Positions 33,649 through 43,700 of a DNA stretch of 64,000 nucleotides are shown one piece after another. The notes beneath the pieces were generated by a model that made no database searches, was not told the DNA's origin, and worked only from the letters and a program-made list of their open reading frames with translations. Every line of letters begins with the position of its first letter. Positions within the stretch are counted from its first letter, which is position 1. The translations under genes were made by a program, and so were the position numbers. The stretch is from Roseomonas sp. AR75 (GTDB taxonomy: Bacteria; Pseudomonadota; Alphaproteobacteria; Acetobacterales; Acetobacteraceae), in assembly GCF_005222815.1 (NCBI RefSeq), contig NZ_STGB01000005.1, forward strand, positions 310,001 through 374,000. Direction: 5' to 3'.

Positions 33649-35795
33649 AGCTGCAGGCGGGCGAGAACCAGCTGGCGGCCGCGCCGCCACCACTGCACGC
33701 CCAGCGGTTCCCAGCCATGGTCGAAGCGCACATAGACGCGGCTGCCATACGCCTCCCGCACCATGCCGTCCGGCAAGGCGAGGTCGAACTGGAACAGCCG
33801 CTCCAGCGTGCGCGGTGATTCACCGCCCGATCCGGGATCGGAGGCGAAGCGTCCGCCCCCTTCCACCGCCAGCGCGCGGCTCGGCAGCCGGTCCGACGCT
33901 GCCGGCACTTCCCGCACCAGCCGCGCGGACAGCGGTTCCCAGACATGGCCGGGCAGCTTGATCTCCACCTCGTCCAGCCGGTCCCGCACCAGCTCGATGT
34001 CCGCCTGCGGCACCACCACCCGCACCAACGATGCGCTCTCGGGCGTGATGAAGCCGATCACGTCGCCGCGCTTCACGTAGCGGCCAGGAAGGTCATCGGC
34101 GCGCGGCACGCGGAAGGTGCCTTCCGCCGTGCTGAACACCTCCAGCGCCGCCAGCTTCTCCTCCGCCCGCGCCAGTTCCTGCGCCTTCAGCGCCATCTCC
34201 TGCTGCGTCACGCCGGCCTGCACGCGGTTGGTGAACTGTTCCGCATCCAGCCGTGCTCGCAACGCCTCGATCTGGGTGCGCAGCACCGCGACCTCCGCGA
34301 CGAGGTCCGGGTGATCCGCCTCCACAAGCCGCACGCCCTTGCCCACCTGGCTGCCCGGCGCCACGGCGACGCTGCGGATGAAGCCATCGCTGCCGGCGCG
34401 AACGATCGCTTCCTCCGGCAGCCACACCACGCCTTCAGAGGTGGTGCGCAGCGGCATCGGGACCACCGCCAGCAGGAAGGCTGCGGCAACCAGCCCACCG
34501 AAGGTCATCGCCATCGCGCGCCCGCGCTTCAGTTGCAGCTTCGGGCTTGTGCCGACATGCCACAGCGCCTTGGCCATCGGCCAGACCAGGCCCATGACGA
34601 TACCGGCGATGGCGATCAGCGCGCCGATCACGAAGAAGCGCTCCGCGACGAAGAAGGCGATGCCGAACAGCACGCCGATGCGCCAGACATAGGCGGCCGG
34701 CGCGTAGACGGCGAACCAGAAGCGCTCCCACGGCGTCGCGTTCGGCTCCTCCACATCGGCGCCGAACAGCTTGCGCTCCGCGATCCAGCCCCACCATTTG
34801 TTGGCGCGGCCGCCGAGGTTCGGGATCTCCAGCAGGTCGCAGGCGATGAAATAGCCGTCGAGCCGCATCAGCGGGTTGAGGTTGAACACCACGGTGGAGA
34901 CGCCGGCCACCAGCATCACGTTGAAGCAGAGGGCACGCAGCAACCCGGGCTCCAGCATGCTCCATGCGATCATCGCGAGACCCGCGATGAATGCCTCCAC
35001 GATCACGCCCGCCGCGCCCACGCCCGCACGCCGCCACTTGCTGCGGAAGGCGGCGGAGGCTGTGCCGTCCACATAAGGCACCGGGGCGAGCGCCATCAGC
35101 ATGAGGCCCATCTCATGCACCTCGCCGCCGCCGGCGCGGGTGGCGTAGGCGTGGCCCATCTCGTGCAGCAGCTTCAGCACCGGGAAGACGATGGCCACCA
35201 TCAGCAGCCCGTCCGGCGTCAGCACGCGGTCCGCGAGGTTCGCCGTCAGCTCCGGCCAATGCATGCCGGCGAGCAGCACGCCGGTGCCGACCACCAGCAG
35301 CCACAGCAGCGCGCCGAAGCTGGACAGGAAGGGCCGCACGAAGGGCAGCGTCGCCAGCAGGAAGCGGTCCGGGTCCCAGAGCGGAAACTTCACCGCCAGC
35401 GGGTTGCCCGCGCGGCCGAGCAGCTTGCGTCGCTGCTGCTTGCCACGCCGCTGCAGCATCTCCTTCGGATCGGCGGCGACATCGGTCTGCAGCAGATCCG
35501 CGGCGTGCAGCTGCGACAGCAGGTTGACCACCGAGGTCTGCGTCGGCGCATCGTCGCCGAGCTGGTCCACCAGCGCCTTCCACAGCTCGTCCACCGTGCG
35601 CTTGCCGTCCATCATGCCGGCAAGCTGGTAGGCTGAGGGGCTGAAGCGATGGTAGCGGCCGGAGGCGTGGTCCTGCACCACGTACCAGGTGTGGCCGCGG
35701 TAGCGGTGGCGATGGATCTTCACATGCGACCGCAGCCGCGGCTTCAGCCGCGCGACGCGGTGCCATTCGGCGCTGAGGAAGGCATCGGCGGCCAT
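33645..35795 (-). CDS. PqqD-like / M50 zinc protease / HlyD fusion protein
   Basis: 716-residue three-part protein. Residues about 35-105 resemble a PqqD-type peptide-binding domain (YHRFSPSAYQLAGMMDGKRTVDELW). Residues about 145-410 form a site-2-protease-like membrane metalloprotease with the zinc motif HEMGH at 211-215 and NPLMRLDG (307-314, D313 the third ligand). Residues about 425-650 after a further TM helix look like an HlyD/membrane-fusion adaptor with a coiled-coil (about 485-545). The combination suggests that one protein recognises, cleaves and hands over a substrate. It overlaps the SecA-like gene by 4 nt. Activity is inferred from motifs; the substrate is presumed to be the giant protein. 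Confidence 0.87.
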   Translation of the reverse strand: MAADAFLSAEWHRVARLKPRLRSHVKIHRHRYRGHTWYVVQDHASGRYHRFSPSAYQLAGMMDGKRTVDELWKALVDQLGDDAPTQTSVVNLLSQLHAADLLQTDVAADPKEMLQRRGKQQRRKLLGRAGNPLAVKFPLWDPDRFLLATLPFVRPFLSSFGALLWLLVVGTGVLLAGMHWPELTANLADRVLTPDGLLMVAIVFPVLKLLHEMGHAYATRAGGGEVHEMGLMLMALAPVPYVDGTASAAFRSKWRRAGVGAAGVIVEAFIAGLAMIAWSMLEPGLLRALCFNVMLVAGVSTVVFNLNPLMRLDGYFIACDLLEIPNLGGRANKWWGWIAERKLFGADVEEPNATPWERFWFAVYAPAAYVWRIGVLFGIAFFVAERFFVIGALIAIAGIVMGLVWPMAKALWHVGTSPKLQLKRGRAMAMTFGGLVAAAFLLAVVPMPLRTTSEGVVWLPEEAIVRAGSDGFIRSVAVAPGSQVGKGVRLVEADHPDLVAEVAVLRTQIEALRARLDAEQFTNRVQAGVTQQEMALKAQELARAEEKLAALEVFSTAEGTFRVPRADDLPGRYVKRGDVIGFITPESASLVRVVVPQADIELVRDRLDEVEIKLPGHVWEPLSARLVREVPAASDRLPSRALAVEGGGRFASDPGSGGESPRTLERLFQFDLALPDGMVREAYGSRVYVRFDHGWEPLGVQWWRRGRQLVLARLQL

Positions 35796-35838
35796 TTCGC
35801 GTCAGCGCTCGCTGCGCTTGCGGGGCAGGCTGCGCGGT

Positions 35839-35877
35839 CCCCACCCCGACCCTTCCCCGTGAACGGGGAAGGGAGAT
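35839..35877 (-). repeat. REP-like palindromic element, copy 2
   Basis: Sits in the 89-nt gap between the M50/HlyD gene and the GAF-HlyD gene. It has the CCCTTCCCCGT/ACGGGGAAGGG hairpin joined to CCCCACCCCGA, the inverted counterpart of the element at 31617-31658. It could modulate expression of the two downstream genes relative to the upstream giant gene. Confidence 0.6.
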
Positions 35878-35884
35878 GTCCTGC

Positions 35885-37750
35885 TCACGGCAGCCATGCC
35901 CACAGGCTCATCCGCACCCAGTCCACCAGGCTGCGCGTCCAGATCCAGACCAGCGAGCGGTCCTCGACCGAGAGCTTCGCCACGCCCTCCAGGCCCGGCC
36001 GCAGGCGCGCCGCCGGATCGGTGACGGTCGCCTCCACGCGGAACACGTTGCGCCCATCCTGCGCATTCGCGACCGGTGTCACCTTGCTGACCGCCACGGG
36101 GAAGGACTGGCCGGACAGGCCCGTCAGCACCAGCTCCCCACCCTGCCCCTGCGCGACGTAGCGCATGTCGCGCTCATCCACCTGCAGCACGACGCGGAAC
36201 CCATCGAGCGGCGCGATCTCGAACAGCACCTTGCCGGTCTCCACCGGCGCGCCCAGCTGCTGCGAGAGATCGCCGGAGACGACGATGCCGCGGAACGGCG
36301 CGCTGATCTGCGCCCGCGCCAGCTTGCCTTCGACCAGCGCAAGCTGCGCTTCCGTCTGGCGCACCTGCGCCGCCAGCATGCGCGCCTGCGCGCGATCCTG
36401 CTTGCCCAGCGCCTCCTGGTAGCGCAGCAGCTGCTGCTCGCGCTCCGCCCGCCAGCGCGCCGCTTCCAGCTTCAGCTCGCGGTCGTCCAGCGTGGCGAGC
36501 ACCTGGCCTTCCTCCACCAGGTCGCCGGCACGCACCGGCGCGGTGGCGACGAAACCTTCGAAGGGCGCCACCGCCGCGCGCTGCACCGATCCCTCGATCG
36601 CCGCCTTCGCGGCGACGCGGAACTCCCCGGTGGCCACCGCCAGCCAGGCGCCGAGCGCCAGCACCGCCACCAGCGCCAGCTTCAGCGCCGGCCGGCGGGG
36701 GCCGAACACCGCGCGCAGCGCATCGCCCGCCATGGTCGCGATGCGCCCGGTGACCAGCTTCTCGCCTTCCGCCTTGGCTGCGATCAGCGGGCCGAGCGCG
36801 TGCCCGACCGCTTCCAGCATGCGCAGCGTCGTCGCGTCGAAGGCCTCGCCCTCGCGTTCCAGCGTCAGCACGCCGACGGTACGCGCGCCGGCGGTCAGCG
36901 GGATGCTCGCCACCGCCGTCGCGCCGGAGAGCCGGGCGAGTTCCGCCGCCGCCACCGCGATGCGCCGCGCCGTCTCCGGCAGGGACGGCAGCAGCACCGC
37001 GGAATCCTGGTCCAGCACCTCCTCCATCGCCGCCTCGATCGCGGCGACGGTCTGGGCCTTCTCCTCGAACCACGCCGTGTGGGAGACGGCGACGAGCCGC
37101 GCGCCGCGCTGCTTCGCCAGGCCGAGGCACACGCGGCGGCAATTCAGGCGCGTGGCGAGATCCGTGGCGACGGCCACCGCCGCCGCATGCAGCCGCGCAT
37201 GCTCGCCGGCCACCGCCACCACATCCAGCGCGATGGCGGTGCGGCGAAGCTGCTCGGCATCCATGCTGGCCTGGCGGCGGCGGAACAGCGTCTCCAGCCA
37301 GCCCGCGCCCCAATGCAGTTGCCGCAGCGCCGCCTGCAGCGCAGCGCCCGCGGCGCGCACCTCCAGCACCACCGCGCCCTGCACGGCGCCATCCAGCTCC
37401 AGCGGATAGGCGACTTCCGAGGCGCCCTCCCGACCCGCGACCACCACACCCCGCTTCTCCGCCAGCGCCTGCTGCGCGGTCTTGGCCAGATGCGTCACGT
37501 CGCGCGCGCGGTCCGGCCAGATCGCGGCCGGCGTGAAGCGCCCGCGGCCTTCCTGCAGCAGCAGCAGGCCCGCCTGCACATCCGGCACCGTGCGGCACTG
37601 GATGCCGAGCCAGGCATTGCAGAACTCGCTCGCCTGCTTCGCGCCGGCGAAGGAGGCCCAGAGCGCCGCCTCCCCGTCGGTCTGCGTGACCAGCCGCAGC
37701 TTCGGCTGGTCCGGTGCTGCGGGGCGGCCCGCTTCCTCGGCGAAGGACAT
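35885..37750 (-). CDS. GAF-domain HlyD-family membrane-fusion protein
   Basis: 621-residue protein. Residues 1-340 are soluble and include a GAF-like region (about 180-335, with HARLHAAAVAVATDLATRLNCRRV and VGVLTLEREGEAF). A TM helix follows at about 372-392 (LKLALVAVLALGAWLAV). A periplasmic HlyD-type part (about 400-600) has biotinyl-lipoyl halves AAVAPFEGFVATAPVRAGDLVEEGQVLATLDDR (split by context), a coiled-coil hairpin and APFRGIVVSGDLSQQLGAPV. The start lies 4 nt after the giant gene's stop, so translation is coupled. The cytoplasmic GAF could sense a small ligand or dock the ATPase. Partner of the M50/HlyD fusion by context. Confidence 0.85.
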   Translation of the reverse strand: MSFAEEAGRPAAPDQPKLRLVTQTDGEAALWASFAGAKQASEFCNAWLGIQCRTVPDVQAGLLLLQEGRGRFTPAAIWPDRARDVTHLAKTAQQALAEKRGVVVAGREGASEVAYPLELDGAVQGAVVLEVRAAGAALQAALRQLHWGAGWLETLFRRRQASMDAEQLRRTAIALDVVAVAGEHARLHAAAVAVATDLATRLNCRRVCLGLAKQRGARLVAVSHTAWFEEKAQTVAAIEAAMEEVLDQDSAVLLPSLPETARRIAVAAAELARLSGATAVASIPLTAGARTVGVLTLEREGEAFDATTLRMLEAVGHALGPLIAAKAEGEKLVTGRIATMAGDALRAVFGPRRPALKLALVAVLALGAWLAVATGEFRVAAKAAIEGSVQRAAVAPFEGFVATAPVRAGDLVEEGQVLATLDDRELKLEAARWRAEREQQLLRYQEALGKQDRAQARMLAAQVRQTEAQLALVEGKLARAQISAPFRGIVVSGDLSQQLGAPVETGKVLFEIAPLDGFRVVLQVDERDMRYVAQGQGGELVLTGLSGQSFPVAVSKVTPVANAQDGRNVFRVEATVTDPAARLRPGLEGVAKLSVEDRSLVWIWTRSLVDWVRMSLWAWLP

Positions 37751-37754
37751 CGCC

Positions 37755-40700
37755 TCAGGCCACCTGGCCGATGACGACCTCGATGCCGCGGTTCGGATCC
37801 TCGGGTTCCGCCCCCTCGGCCACGAAGCCCACCTGCCAGGAGGAGACGCCCGCCGCGCTCTGCACCGGCGCCTCGAAGCCGGAGAATTCGGCCGCGAGGT
37901 CCACCACGAACTCCTCCTCCTCCGGCAGCGCCGCCGCCATCCGCGCAGTCGGCGTGGACGCCGGAAGCAGGGTGGAGGATGCGGGCGCCGGCGCCGCCCC
38001 GGTCACCGTCACCCGCACCCACGCCGTGCGCCGCGCGCCATGCTCGTCCGTGATGGTGTAGGTGAAGCGGTCGGTGCGCACCGCGCCCGGCGCCATCGCG
38101 GCCAGCGTCGCAGAGGCGGTCGGGTCATAGGTGACCGTCCCGTCCGGGTTGATGCTGATCGCCGCGCCGAGCTGGCTGGTGGTCTGCGCCTCGAAGATGG
38201 TGAGGACGGCGCCGTCATCCACGTCGCTGTCGTTCTCCATCACCGCGATCGTCACCGGCGCCTGCGAGGTCGCGGCGGCATTGTCCGCCACCGCCACCGG
38301 CGCGTTGTTCCGTCCCACCACCGTGACGGTGACGGTGGCGACGGAGGTGGCGCCATGCTCGTCCGTGACGGTGTACTCGAAGCTGTCCGTCAGCGTCGCG
38401 CCGAGCGGCAGGGCCTGGAAGGCGGCCGTGCCGGTCGGGTCGTACACCACCTTGCCGGCCACCACGCTGAGCGCCGCGCCGCCCGCGCTGGCCGGGGCCA
38501 GACCGGTGATGCTCAGCACCGACGCCGCATCGGCGTCGCGGTCATTGGCCAGCACGTCGATCGGCGTGGCCTGGTCGGCGCGCACCGCGGCAACGTCGCG
38601 CAGCGCCAGCGGCGCGTCGTTCACGCCCGCCACCGTCACCGCGATCTGGCCCTGGCGCAGCGCGCCGGTGCCGTCCCGCAGCGTGACGGTCACCACATCC
38701 GCGGCGCTGTCGCCGGCATCCAGCGCCTGGATCGCCGGGGAGAGCCGCGGATCGTAGTTGACCTTGCCGTTGACGATGCTGACCGCCGCGCCGAGCCCCG
38801 TGGTCGGGCTGACCGATTCCAGCGCCCAGGACCCGGTGTGCATGCGCAGCACCGTGTCCTCATCCGTGCTGCGCGGCGTCAGCACCAGCACGTTGGTGGT
38901 GTCCGCGCGGCCGGCGACGGTGACGAAGACGGTGCCGGTCGCCGTCGCGCCATGCTCGTCGCGCACGGTGTACTCGAAGCTGTCCACCGCCGTCTCGCCG
39001 AACAGCAGCGCCTGCAGCCCGGCCGAGGTGGTGGGATCGTACACCGCCTTGCCGTCCACGAGCGTCACCGTGCCGCCGAGACGGCTGGTGGCGGCCACGG
39101 CATCGAGCGTCAGCACCGCGCCGGCGTCGCGGTCGAACCCGCCCGCCACCGCATCCACCTCGGCAACCGTCAGCGCATCCGTCTCGGCGTTCACGCGCCG
39201 CGCGCCCGGCGCGTCATTCGCACCGGTGATGCGGATCGCGACGCGCCCGGTCACCGGCTCGCCGAGATTGTTGAAGCCGGTGATGTTCAGACCGTCGAGC
39301 AGCACCTGGCCTTCCGCCAGGTTCTGCACGCGCGGCGTGTTGCGCGGATCGTACAGGATCTGCCCGCCGACCAGGCTCACCGGTACCGTCTGCGCGGTGA
39401 CGTTGCCGATCGCGGTCAACGTCACGTCCGGCACGGCGATCAGCACCTGCCCGTCCTCGGTGGCGGTGGTGGTGAACTGGATGAACGGATCGCGCCGGCC
39501 CGTCACCGTCACGGTCACCGTCGCCTCCGCCTCGCCGCCCGCACCGTCGGAGATGCGATAGACGAAGCTGTCCACCAGCGAGCCGCCGAAGGGAATCTGC
39601 TGCAGTTCCGGCGAGACGCGCGGGTCGTAGCCGACCCGCCCGTCCGGCAGCAGCACCAGCGCCGCACCGCGCGCGCTGGCCGCCGGCAGGCCGATGATGG
39701 ACAGCGTCTGCCCCGCATCGGCATCCGTGTCGTTCAGCAGGACCGGCAGGATCATCGCCCGGTCCTCATGCGTGGTGTAGTTGTTCGGCCGCGCGATCGG
39801 CGCGGAATTGGTGCCCAGCACCGTGACGGTGACCGTGCCCGTCGCCGTGCCGCCCAGCGCGTCCGTCACCGTGTAGTCGAAGGTGTCGGTCGCCGTCTCG
39901 CCCGCCGCCAGCGCCTGCAGCGTGGCGGAGGCCTTCGGGTTGTAGTGGATGTTGCCGTTGGGCTGCAGCGTCAGCAGCGCGCCGAGCGTGGAATGCGTGA
40001 CGGAGAGCGAGACGGCGAGCGCGCCCGTGCCGCTGTCGTTCGCCGCCACGTTGATCGCGCGCGCCGTGTCCTCGTTGGTGCTGGCCATGTCGTCCACGGC
40101 CGTGACCTCCGCGCCCATCATGCGCGTGCCGACCAGCACGGTGATCGCCTGGCCGCTGGTGGCGGCGCCGGTGGCCGGCTGCGGCGTGGTGATCACCCAG
40201 TCCGGCACGCCGACCATGCGCACGGCGTAGTTGCCGGGCCCGAGCAGGCCGAGGCTGAAGGCACCGCTTGCGTCGGTCAGCGCCTCGATCTCGCTGGCGT
40301 CGAGCGAGCCGTTGCCATTGGCGTCGAGGAACACCGTGCGCCCGGCAATCCCATCCTCCCCCGCGTCGCGCACGCCGTCGGCGTCCGCATCGAGGAAGAC
40401 GAAGCCGGTCATCGTCGCCAGCTTGAAGTTGCCGAAGCTGACATCGGTGCGGGTCTCGCCTGCCGCCACCGTCACGCTATGCACGCCCGGCGCCGCGGCC
40501 TGCTGCGGGCGGGTGGTGCCGCCCCCCGTGCCGCCGCCGCCCGTGCCGCCGCTGCCAGTGCCGCCGTCATCCGGCAGGGAGGTGAAGGTCAGTATCTCCT
40601 CGAACAGCCGGGTGAACTGGATGCGCGGGAAATAGGCGCCGGTGTTCTTGACGTTGTCGTTCTCGTCGTCGCCGTCGAGGATCATGTCCCCGGTGCGCTG

Positions 40701-43700
40701 CAGCAGCGTGGCGAATTCCGCCGTGGTCAGCTTGCGCCCGAGCACCTGCTGCGCGAGCTGCTGCGACAGCGCCGCGGCGCCCGAGACAAAGCCGGCCGCC
40801 TGGCTGGTGCCCTGCATGGTCTGCACGCCGCCGGTGGCATTCGCGCCGTTGAAGCGCGCGCCGGGCGCCATGATGTCCAGCAGCTCCGTGCTGCGCTGGC
40901 TGAAGGCGGCGATGTGGTCGGCGCCGGTGGTGTAGTCCGTGGCGCCGGTCGCCACCGTCCAGGGCCCGCCGAAATCGGCCGACCACACCGCGCCGACCGA
41001 GAGCACCGCCGGGTCCGCCGCCGGATAGGCCACGCCCATCGCGTTGTACTGGTTGTAGTAGTTGCCGGCCGCCGCGACGGTGATGATGTCCTTCGCCGCC
41101 AGCGTCGCGAATTCATCGCCCAGGCCGTAGCGCGGGATGGTGGTGTTCCAGTTCCCGTTGTCGCCGAGCGACATGTTGATCACGCCGATATTCCACGCCT
41201 CGGCGTTCGCGATCACCCATTGCAGCGCCTTCTCGACATTGGCGAAGGTGCCACGGCCGCTGTCGCTGAACACCTTGAGCACGATCAGCTCCGTGCCCTG
41301 CGCCACGCCGCCGTAGCGGCTGTCGCCGCTGGCGATCAGGCTGGCCACGTGGCTGCCATGGCCCTTCGCGACGTCCGACGCATCCGCGTCGTTGTCCGCG
41401 AAGTCCCACTGATAGACGATGCGGTCGGAGACGCCGTCGCCATCCGTGTCCGGCCCGAAGAAGGGATGGTCCACGTCGATGCCGGTGTCGATCAGCACCG
41501 TCCGCACGCCGGCGCCGGTCAGGCCGGTGAAGCGCGCGTCGGATAGCGCCGTGGTCAGCCCCGTCAGGTCGCGCGATTCGCGCGTGGAGAGCGCGCCGAG
41601 ATCCACGATGTCGGACCCGTCCGGCAGCGCCCAGGTGCCGCCGCAGGAACAGCCCTCCATCGTCAGCTCGACATCCGAGCCGGCCAGGCTGACGGCGATG
41701 CCGCTGCCCGCCGCGGAGCCGGTCGGCGTGGTCTGCACCCAGCCCGGAAGCTGCAGCTCGGCGATGATGTAGGTGCCGGGCAGCAGGCCGGTGAAGCTGT
41801 AGGTGCCGTCCGCGCCGGTCAGCACGCGCGTCTCGCTTTCCTGCAGTTCCCCGTCGCCATTGGCGTCGATGAAGATCGTCCAGCCCTCGACCCCGCCTTC
41901 GCCATCCTCGCGCAGGCCGTTGCCGTTCAGGTCCTCGAACTTCATGCCGCTGATCGAGACGGTGCGGACATTGCCGATGGCGACATCCGGGTTCTCGTAG
42001 CCGCTGATCACGCGCATCGAGACCGGCGGCGTCGTGCGCGCCCAGCCGGCCTGCGCGACCTCCCCGATGCGCACCGTGCCATAGGTCAGGCCGGTGAAGC
42101 CGTAGCTGCCATCCGCCGCGGTGACGGTGCTGACCTCGTCGGCATCCAGCACATTGTCGCCGTCACGATCCACGAAGAGCGTGACGCCTTCCAGCCCTTC
42201 CTCGCCCGCGTCGCGGATGCCGTCGCCGTCCAGGTCGTTGAACTTCACGCCGCCGATGCTGCCGGTCTGGAAGCGCGCGAAGTTGGCGTTGGTCAGCGTC
42301 TGCTCGGCGAGCAGGGTCAGCTCGATGCGGTTCGTCGCCGGGCCGGTGGAGACCCAGCCCGCCGGCAGTTCCGCCACGATGGCATAGTCGCCAGCGGTCA
42401 GCGCGGTGAAGGCATAGGTGCCGTCCGCCGCGGTGGTGGTGCTGACCTCGCCGGCATCGAGCGCGTTGTCGCCGTCGAGGTCGATGAACACCGTCCAGCC
42501 TTCCAGGCCGATATCGGTGGTGCCGAAGGCGCTGGTGCCGAACAGGCCATTGGCGTCGAAATCCTCGAAGACGCGGCCGTTGATCCCGGTGGGCAGGGAC
42601 GCAACCCGTTCCCACGCGGCAGTCGCGCTGCCGGTGCCGGCATTGCCTGCGCGGTCCAGCAGGCCCGCGCCCGCCACCGTCAGCACGTAGTCGCCCGCAT
42701 CGGCGGTCAGTGCATCCAGCCCGGCGATCCGGTAGGTGGTGCCCGACAGCAGCGTGACCGTCACGCCGGCGAGATCGAGCGCCACGCCATCGCGCGTCAG
42801 CACGATGTCCTGCGCGTCGAAGCTCGCCGCGTCCACCGCCTCGGAGAGCGTCACGTCCAGCGTGGCGACGCCGGTCGTGCGCGGGTTGGGCGTGACCTGC
42901 TGGATGGCGGTGACCGCGGGTGCCGAGACGTCGATGAAGACGGCCAGCACCGCATCGGTGGTGTTGCCCGCCACATCCACGGTGCGCACGCGGATGTCGT
43001 GCTTGCCGGGGCTGTTCAGCGTGATCGCGCCCTCGAAGGCGAGGCCGTTCACCACCGCCTGGCCGAGATCGGTGCTGGTCGTCAGGTCGTAGAAGCGGAC
43101 CGTCAGACCCGGTTCTGCGAGGTCGCCGAGGATCGAGAAGCTCTGCGTATTGGTGAGCTCGTCGTCATTCGCCACGCCGCGATCGGGCGTGATGCGCAGG
43201 TTCGTCGCCGCCGGAGGCGCGCCGATATCCATCGTCCAGGAGGAGGAGGCGGACCCCGTGCCGGCATTGCCGGCGAGGTCCGTCAGCCCCGCGCCGTTCA
43301 CCGTCAGCACGTAGTCGCCCGCCAGGCCGGAGACCCAGTTGAACCCGGCGACGCGCCACACCGTCTCGCTGAGCTGCGTCAGCTCGATGTCGTCGGCGAC
43401 GATCAGGTTGGCGCCGCCGTTGCGCGTCAGCGTGAGGTCCGCCGCGGTGAAGCTCGCCGGGTCGATCGCCTCGGAGAAGGTGACGTCGAGCGAGAGGATC
43501 ACCGTGTTGCGCGGATTGGTCGCGACATCCTCCACATCCAGCACCATCGGCGCGGAGGTGTCGGTGACCCATGTCTCGCTGAGCTGGCCGGTGCCGGCAT
43601 TGCCGGTGCCTGCCTCGCCCACGCCGGCCGCGATGACGGTCAGCGCATAGGCACCCGGCAGGTCTGTGAGCGTGCCGAGGCCGTTGATGCGGAAGCGCGT

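Noticed and set aside
37755..37980. Possible PEP-CTERM or other sorting tail at the C-terminus of the giant protein
   Set aside because: The last 75 residues are acidic and Ala-rich with no hydrophobic helix and no terminal Arg cluster.
40130..42590. Asp/Gly-rich repeats (DLDGDGIRDAGE type) as RTX type I secretion repeats
   Set aside because: They lack the GGxGxDxUx nonapeptide and instead match SdrD-B-like units with a beta-domain end.
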